This document shows, piece after piece, positions 63,513 to 64,000 of a DNA stretch of 64,000 nucleotides. A program made the position numbers and the translations under genes. Source of the stretch: Paenibacillus sp. JZ16 (GTDB lineage Bacteria; Bacillota; Bacilli; Paenibacillales; Paenibacillaceae); contig NZ_CP017659.1 in NCBI RefSeq assembly GCF_015326965.1, positions 620,001-684,000 on the forward strand, given 5' to 3'. Every line of letters starts with the position of its first letter. Within the stretch, counting starts at the first letter, position 1. Under the pieces are notes generated by a model. That model had not been told where the DNA came from. It worked only from the letters and a program-made list of their open reading frames with translations, and did no database searches.

Positions 63513-64000
63513 TTTTTTATGTCTCCTTTAAAACAATTTAGTAGATGGTATGTACCCATTTTATCTTTAATTAGAAATTAGCGTAATGTACCTTGGGGCA
63601 GAGAGCATTGTACCTTTGGGCATATACTTCAATTGCTGAATATCTCATTACATCCCATTTCATGTCTATTTAAAATTGATACAATAGGTCTATCAACCAC
63701 ACAAAGGGCTTAGTTCATTTCAGAGGAACAAACGATGGGAAACATTTGGTATGGAACGTCGCTGTGAAATATCCATTTTCCTTAAGTAAATGTGGTAGAC
63801 TTGGCAGTTGTTTATCCATATATTTTGATGAAGTTGCTGGTTCATTCTTGGTACATAAAAGGATGTATTTACGACGATCTCGGCATCCGAGGTTGTCCCC
63901 TGTCCAGCATTAGAATAGAAATGAGGGAAATACGTATTGTCTTAATTAGCTGATTTAAATTAGGAGTGATCTCTTGACCATCCATTTTGAGGTCAATCAA
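63513..64000. other. Gene-free region at the right edge
   Basis: It holds two direct repeats, TGTACCTTGGGGCA (63587-63600) and TGTACCTTTGGGCA (63609-63622), possibly an end of a mobile element. No coding frame that I trust was found up to the window edge. Confidence 0.5.

Noticed and set aside
63587..63622. TGTACCTTGGGGCA direct repeats considered as a start of a CRISPR or iteron array
   Set aside because: Only two copies exist, separated by eight bases, with no further units or replication gene nearby.

Overview
The window looks like a chromosomal segment of a Paenibacillaceae member (Paenibacillus or a near relative). The evidence is a YesM/YesN two-component pair with LplB/YtcP-type sugar permeases, Gram-positive lipoprotein signals, strong AAGGAGG-type ribosome sites and Firmicute-style Fur, Zur and MerR sites. 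No rRNA, tRNA or CRISPR array was seen. This assignment is inference from gene content; no database was searched.

Layout. 0-7.7 kb: a minus-strand carbohydrate module (unnamed carbohydrate-associated protein running off the edge, solute-binding lipoprotein, two permeases, YesM sensor kinase, YesN regulator). 7.7-9.2 kb: debris (IS3 orfA remnant, dispersed palindromic repeats, broken VOC gene). 9.2-11.3 kb: drug-efflux MFS with its MarR regulator. 11.4-15.7 kb: broken gpmA, then sufC-sufD-sufB under a Fur-boxed promoter and without sufS or sufU. 15.8-18.5 kb: ArsR regulator, CPC-type metal ATPase and a free-standing HMA protein. 18.7-30 kb: many regulator/target pairs (AraC, PhzF, TetR/SDR, quinone reductase, MerR/SDR broken by a stop codon, EamA/LysR, TetR/MATE).

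30.4-36.3 kb: a nosDLYF-type copper operon with TlpA-like and YtkA-like proteins, beside an Sco protein and a cytochrome c lipoprotein, but without nosZ. 37-39.4 kb: azoreductase, a carboxymuconolactone-decarboxylase-like protein and a divergent ECF41-like sigma factor; both divergent promoters match the ECF41 consensus. 39.4-43.6 kb: YrvL-like protein, two tiny zinc-binding ORFs, DUF421 protein, and remnants of IS200/IS605 and IS110 transposases. 43.6-49.5 kb: a nikABCDE/cnt-like metal ABC importer divergent from a SAM methyltransferase, with a Zur box between them. 50.4-53.6 kb: TetR plus zinc-ribbon protein, then two pseudogenes. 53.6-58.6 kb: a P450 module (TetR, two P450s, ferredoxin-NADP reductase, ferredoxin). 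59-64 kb: lipid kinase, a lipoprotein with a duplicated domain, broken YihY, DedA, a 159-bp MITE-like element and an Asp23 protein.

Two themes recur. First, metal and redox homeostasis: Fur-suf, ArsR-CPx ATPase-HMA, Nos/Sco copper handling, the Zur-boxed importer and the P450 electron chain. Second, decay: at least eight pseudogenes, and more than ten copies of a repeat family built from a TTCTTGTCC box folded into nested palindromes. The strongest candidates for something undescribed are the nosZ-less Nos/Sco cluster, the Zur-boxed importer/methyltransferase locus, the shared MarR-like operator linking the MFS and suf promoters, and the dispersed palindrome family.
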